From Anthoceros angustus (lineage: Eukaryota; Streptophyta; Anthocerotopsida; Anthocerotales; Anthocerotaceae): a DNA stretch of 64,000 nt. This document shows, in pieces, positions 59,408-64,000 of this stretch. The notes beneath the pieces were generated by a model that searched no databases, was not told the DNA's origin, and was given only the letters and a program-made list of their open reading frames with translations. The stretch covers positions 62,001 through 126,000 of the forward strand of contig VJWM01000284.1 of the NCBI GenBank assembly GCA_010909165.1, written 5' to 3'. Each line of letters opens with the position of its first letter. The first letter of the stretch is position 1. The translations under genes were made by a program, and so were the position numbers.

Positions 59408-60389
59408 CTGTGGGATCTGGTTGCTTGTCTGTCGTTGAGCAGCTCGTCTGCAGGTGTGCTACCCTTGGAGCGGGGCAATCGAATAGCCATCATGGCAGCA
59501 GTGGCTCTCCTCTTCTTCCTTGTCAACTTCAACTAAAAGCTTCGCATTTCCTCACCTTCCGTCTCCATTTCGGGTCTGCATAACGTTAACCTTGTGACTG
59601 CAAATTTTGACAGTTTCTTAGCATAATTTATATGCGCACCCTATTGATGCAACGTGGGCAACGGTTCTGGCATCCGTCAGGTTTTTGCATTATTATTGCT
59701 CACAGGGTTCTCTTCTTGGTGTCCTTTTGACTCTTGATATAGCAGGTTCTGTTAGCAAAATAATCCATGCGTCAGGCTAGATCAGTAGGAGTTGGTCCAT
59801 CACAGGCGGTGGGCTTGTGTGAGCAGATGCGCAGTTGAAGTGATTCATCAGAGAGTCTCTGGATGTGTGTCGCATGGACTCGTAGATGTAAAGTCTCATT
59901 CAGATTGCCTCTGAATGCTGGGAGTGAATGCTCACGTAGAGTAGGCCAGTTATAGCCATGTTTCTGGTACATACTAGTGTCAAATACAGGAAGAGGATGA
60001 TGTGCAGCGCACTTTTTGGGGCTTGTGATCTTGCTACCATTGTACTATCCTTTTCAGGAGAAAACGTCACCAGCAGCACAGCATCTGCTGGCTGGCATCA
60101 TTTGTGCCCGAATTGTGTCCGTCAGACATATCGTGTCCAGTCCCATAAAAGTTCCCTTCTGCACTTCAACCATCCAGAGTACCTATACGTCTGGGGCTTT
60201 TGACACTCTCTGACTCGGTGTCCCAGGGACACTCGGTACTCTAAACTGGAACCCCTGGAAATCTCATAGCCACAGGTCACAGCAGGGTAGCTGCTCGGAA
60301 GATGAAGCGCTAACAGCAGCCGCAGATGCAGATGCATGGGAGGTTGATTCAGGCTGAGTTGGAGCAGAAAGTCACCCACAAAGCTAGTA
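59408..60389. other. 3' flank of the glucanase gene, no gene recognised
   Basis: Contains the alternative 3' end of the glucanase gene up to about 59600, then sequence with only short frames on both strands. Confidence 0.5.
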
Positions 60390-61200
60390 CCTGGATGATA
60401 TACGCTATAGGGAGATCTCCAGGTTGTGTTCTGTGGCCTTCTGAGACAGCTAAGAAGCCCTGCAGGCAAGCATCCATCCGCCACACAACATGGATCTCTC
60501 AGCCCGACGCATCACACCTGCTGATCTAATTTAAAAAGCAGTGCACCATAAAATCCAGACCAAGACAAGTTAGAGTACTGGCCTTGAGGAGTCATACATG
60601 AGACCCGACGCGGGCATTAACATAGGCCTTGTGAGCACTCGGTTGATGTTCACGGCATCCATATCCCAGCCACAGCTACAAACTATGGCGCAGCACATTC
60701 ACAGCCTCCGAAACTTCCCCACACCACCCTCCTCATCATCACTCCACATGATCGCACATAGGGCAGCTCAGCATAATGCAGCTGCTTCATGAACTGCCTT
60801 TCCCTAGTTCGAATTCACAGCAAGGGTGATGTTGGAGCAGAATGTCACATGACATCATTTTGAGGCTCCATGTTGAGATGATGCATCACCTCAACTTTTC
60901 TCGAGCTTGAACCCATATCTGCTGCAGACATTTGTCACCTTCCATGGCCTGGTTCTGGCACCGGGAGGCAATTCCGCAGGCAAGCCATCAAGGTTGGTAT
61001 GATGAATCAGTCTAAGGCGTGAAGATTTCCACTGGCAGCCAGGAGTTGTTATCCAAACCCGATGTCTGGAAGATGAGGAGAGCTGCTGGTGCTGCCATGA
61101 TGGCTGTTCGGTTGCACCGGTCCAAGGCTTAAACACTCTTGCACACGAACTGCCTACAGACAGACAGGGGGAACAATTTCAAAACCTTTCCGAGGGTGGG
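60390..61200. repeat. Diverged copy of the PPR-upstream repeat
   Basis: Same order and orientation as 2786-3970: tagggaga.ctc.aggttgt, acat/catggatct, taaaatccagaccaaga, agtactggcc, atgagacc, acattcacagcctccgaaac, then gctgccatgat and cagacagacagggggaac. Shorter than the 2.8-4.0 kb copy and with many substitutions. It lacks recognisable PPR coding sequence on its left side. Confidence 0.7.
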
Positions 61201-61909
61201 GCCGGGTACGAAGAGGAAGAAAACGGAAGGAACATCCTTGCACATGATAGAACCTTCACAACATTGCCTTGGGGCTATAGCATACAGTCTTTGGACTTCC
61301 TATAACAGTGCTCGATTGGTAGTTGCAGTAAGTAGTTCAGTACCTGCAGAAGACAATTTTTTATCCCAGGGCATGAACAGCATCCATGTCCCATGATGAG
61401 ACATCATCGTAGGAAGGAAGAGTCCAATCGTATGCAGATGTGCAACGCATATGGACGTCGATGCATAAACAATGCTTAGGGGTACTTATAAATGTAATGT
61501 AACCAACAAAGACCACCACTTGCAGAACGAGATGGGAAGAGAAGTCAAGCTACCAATCCATTCTCACCATTCACGAATGGAGCAAAAGGAACGTGTAAGG
61601 CCGAGCGTCTTCATAACCGTAAAAAGAAAGTAGACAAGTACATTCAAGAAGACCCGATAACACTTGTTTGGCAAGGTTTGAAACAACTAAATTATCCATT
61701 TTTTCTTTTTCCCTTTTTGGGGGCAACAAAGATCGCTAAGCTATTAGGCAACCTAAATCGCCTACGGAACTTCAAGAGCCTGGTGGTTCCGGGCTAGCTA
61801 CTATGTGAACATGATGATTACCGCAAAAGAAATATGTCTCAAAGACTGAACACCCCATGGCATGCTGCACCAAACGAAAGCTATCCAAAGGGTCGAAACT
61901 CATGATCCG
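61201..61909. other. No gene recognised
   Basis: Short frames only, no motif. Confidence 0.45.
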
Positions 61910-63080
61910 GGGTCATAAAAGGCGGCGGTAGTGGAGGAACTGACTTCTTACAAAAGCTTTATCATACCCGCATCCAGCGTGGGAAACTAAATCAAGGCGA
62001 TGATACATCCTCATTCCCCAAGCGAGGACAATCGCCATGGGTTGGTTGCTCCAAGCATTTTGGGCCACGTTGTAGACAGTGTGGGGTGGATAAAATCGCG
62101 AAGCCGATACAAAGGTTGGTGTCAAGGATACAATCATCGCCACCGACACAATCGCGAACTCCTCGTCGAACTCGGCCTGCAAGAACAAGTCCTGTGGCAT
62201 CACCGCAAAAGGGAGGAACTCAAGTAGCCGGGTCCTTTGAAAATGTGAATGCCGGAAAGCGTGGTCATGATCACCGAGAGAAAACATCCGATCCACGTTA
62301 TGACCTTGAGGATTTGGAAAACCGAGGGAACAAGGCGATTACATTACTCCAAGTTCCATCACTCATATTGTAAGACGCCACTCCCAAAGGCCATGACCTA
62401 AGGCTATAGTCAACCGCCACACGAGAGGAAGCCATTGCAATATGCGCTCCCAAGATCATAGCCGAGTCGCAAGGGGGCCTCCCATTGATATTCCAAACAC
62501 CAAGCACGAGTCATATACTTGCGTGTTGGGCGAGAGCATTAGGCGCTTGATTGTAACGATTCGATTTTGAGTGTCCGGAGAGACAATGATCTTGTACGAG
62601 TTCGACGGTCGGTCCACAACCATATGGAAAACCAACGGGGTATACCAGATCTGGAACCATTGTAGGCAACTCCTCCACATCCTTGTGAGAGGGTTGCACA
62701 CAAGCTGGACGTCATGATTATTCATGGCCTCGGACACATAGTTGATGCATAAAAGGCCCTCACTGAAGACACCCAACATGAGGTAATCGCGAGGAAGAAA
62801 GACAATGACGGCAGCCTCGCCATCTGCGAGATTGACGTCATATGCTAAGCACTTTTCTCATCGCCTCTAGAAATGTACATGGGCGCATAGGTGCCGACGT
62901 GAGAGTCTCAAAGATAAGTCTGGGCTAGGGATAGAATGGTGTGATTCCGTGCCTTGAGAGAGTGAGAGCCCGAAACGACTATGCAGAGGTAGGCGAGATG
63001 ACTTCTTCCAGAAGTCATGGGAAGATTACTCCACAATCTTGGATCCATGGGAGAACACTCTTCGCTGCGCCTATGCCTAT
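61910..63080 (-). pseudogene. F-box/kelch-like protein gene, frameshifted
   Basis: On the minus strand, MDPRLWSNLP near 63045 and LEEVIS, FRALTLSRHG in neighbouring frames resemble the start of an F-box domain. The next part (62779-62456) has VQLVCNPLTRMWR, MVVDRPSNSYKIIV and NTQVYDSCLV, typical of the region after the F-box in plant F-box/kelch proteins (CNPLT..W, SYKI). Then PLGVASYNMSDGTWSNVIA (62400-62340) matches the later repeat. Several frameshifts interrupt it. Such proteins select substrates for SCF ubiquitin ligases. The family call is moderate because no single frame is long. Confidence 0.6.
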
Positions 63081-63507
63081 GCTGTGTCATCTTGCTTATG
63101 ATCTCCTTTCATCGAGCTCTTGCCGCATGCCATATTGATATCGGGCAAATCATAGAATCTTCAAGATGAAGCTATGACTCACAAGGACACCGGAACAATA
63201 TACCGCCGAAAATCAAAGCTTCATGAAATATGGTGGTCTTTTAACTGCTCAAGAATTACTAACCTAAAGTTCAAGGAAGAATATGTCCTTTAATTTCTCC
63301 AAAGGATCATTCGAGGAAGAATATGTCACTCTATCAAGTAAAACCGTGATCACGAGGTACATATATAGGCTTTGAATTTCCTATGAAACCGATATTATGA
63401 ACTTAACATAGTAAAAGGAGAGAATATTTATGTCACTTTCTAAACACATCTACCTACTTGGAACATCGGATCAATACATATATAGTCTTTTTATTTATTA
63501 TATTTAT
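63081..63507. other. AT-rich intergenic sequence
   Basis: Nothing recognised; a short internal repeat gaggaagaatatgtc(c/a) occurs near 63275 and 63313. Confidence 0.5.
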
Positions 63508-63830
63508 AGATGCACGGAAGCGCTCTTCAAAGTGAGCATGCACACTCGGACTCCAGTCTAGTCCCCGGGTCATTGATAGAGACCCACCATCCATTGTCGC
63601 ATTGTAGCCCCTTACATCATCATCATCAATCAATCGCTTTGGTCACGAAATTCTTCCAGCTTGATTGCCACCGCTTTGAGTCGACTCATCGAACGCTACT
63701 AGACAGCGGTCTTGAATATGGCGAAGGCCTGGTCAGATCTCCTCCTTGGAATCGAAGATACGGCTTGGAGCTCGCACAATATTAATGGTGGCGGTGGCAA
63801 TGGTGTGTGTTGCTCTCCATGTTAGAGATT
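63508..63830. repeat. Inverted copy of the 5.9-6.2 kb dispersed repeat
   Basis: See 5890-6215. Shared blocks include gatgcacggaagcgctcttc and gcaatggtgtgtgttgctct (opposite strand at 5896). Confidence 0.75.
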
Positions 63831-63850
63831 TAATCCTCCTGCCTCTTATT

Positions 63851-64000
63851 AGGATATACTAGGATGCACTCGAGACTAGGATGCACTCTCGAGACTAGGA
63901 TATTGCACTCTCGAGACTAGGATATTGCACTCGAGACTAGGATATTGCACTCGAGACTAGGATATTGCACTCTCGAGACTAGGGCATTGCACTCTGAGAC
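63851..64000. repeat. Minisatellite of 20-22 bp units, cut by window end
   Basis: About seven units of gactaggatattgcactc(tc)gag run to the end of the window. Units differ mainly by two bases, ctcgag against ctctcgag, at the CG site. First units lack the att of atattgc. Confidence 0.85.

Noticed and set aside
63851-64000. CRISPR array
   Set aside because: Units are contiguous without unique spacers, the setting is a plant nuclear genome, and no cas-like gene is near.

Overview
This is eukaryotic nuclear DNA from a land plant. A fern is most likely; a lycophyte or hornwort is possible. The best clue is an intact pentatricopeptide-repeat (PPR) protein at 48.8-51.2 kb whose C-terminal domain is the DYW:KP variant (KPA box at its start, GRP instead of DYW at its end). 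That variant is known from hornworts, lycophytes and ferns and is linked to U-to-C RNA editing in organelles. A plant-type polyubiquitin gene, a GH17-X8 glucanase, neprosin-domain genes and abundant LTR, CACTA and LINE debris fit the same picture.

Layout. 0.5-6 kb: a broken minus-strand DYW:KP PPR copy whose N-terminal part and upstream region are duplicated in tandem (about 1.75 kb). 6.2-21.2 kb: two neprosin genes as inverted arms (one intact at 6.6-8.6 kb, one rearranged at 17.8-20.8 kb) around a spacer of nested transposon debris: copia gag, CACTA-like ends duplicated in tandem, and a Ty3/gypsy RNase H-integrase fragment. 21.4-26.8 kb: a trihelix-like fragment, then an intron-bearing minus-strand gene that I read as ParB-like plus DNA-methyltransferase-like, sprinkled with a short GC-rich palindrome. 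27-34 kb: GC-rich, mostly unassigned. 34-36.6 kb: a hypothetical gene and a LINE reverse transcriptase. 36.95-48.6 kb: a composite Ty3/gypsy block with three LTR copies, carrying a 2.2-kb PPR-DYW:KP fragment inside and apparently flanked by one 5-bp target-site duplication. 48.7-53.3 kb: the intact PPR gene and a six-unit polyubiquitin gene, convergent. 53.9-56.4 kb: T-arm-like tandem repeats and another PPR pseudogene. 57.7-59.4 kb: the glucanase gene. 60.4-64 kb: another copy of the PPR-upstream repeat, an F-box/kelch-like pseudogene, a dispersed repeat and a minisatellite running off the window end.

Two themes link the parts. First, one PPR-DYW:KP family is present as one intact gene and at least four broken copies, with PPR modules amplified in tandem and one copy carried inside a retrotransposon. 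Second, otherwise near-identical repeat copies differ almost only at CG and CAG/CTG/CCG sites and in homopolymer length. This looks like long-read sequencing error at methylated cytosines, so many frameshifts in the transposon-derived reading frames may not be real. The ubiquitin, intact PPR, glucanase and first neprosin genes are clean.

All homology statements come from reading motifs by eye; no database search was possible.
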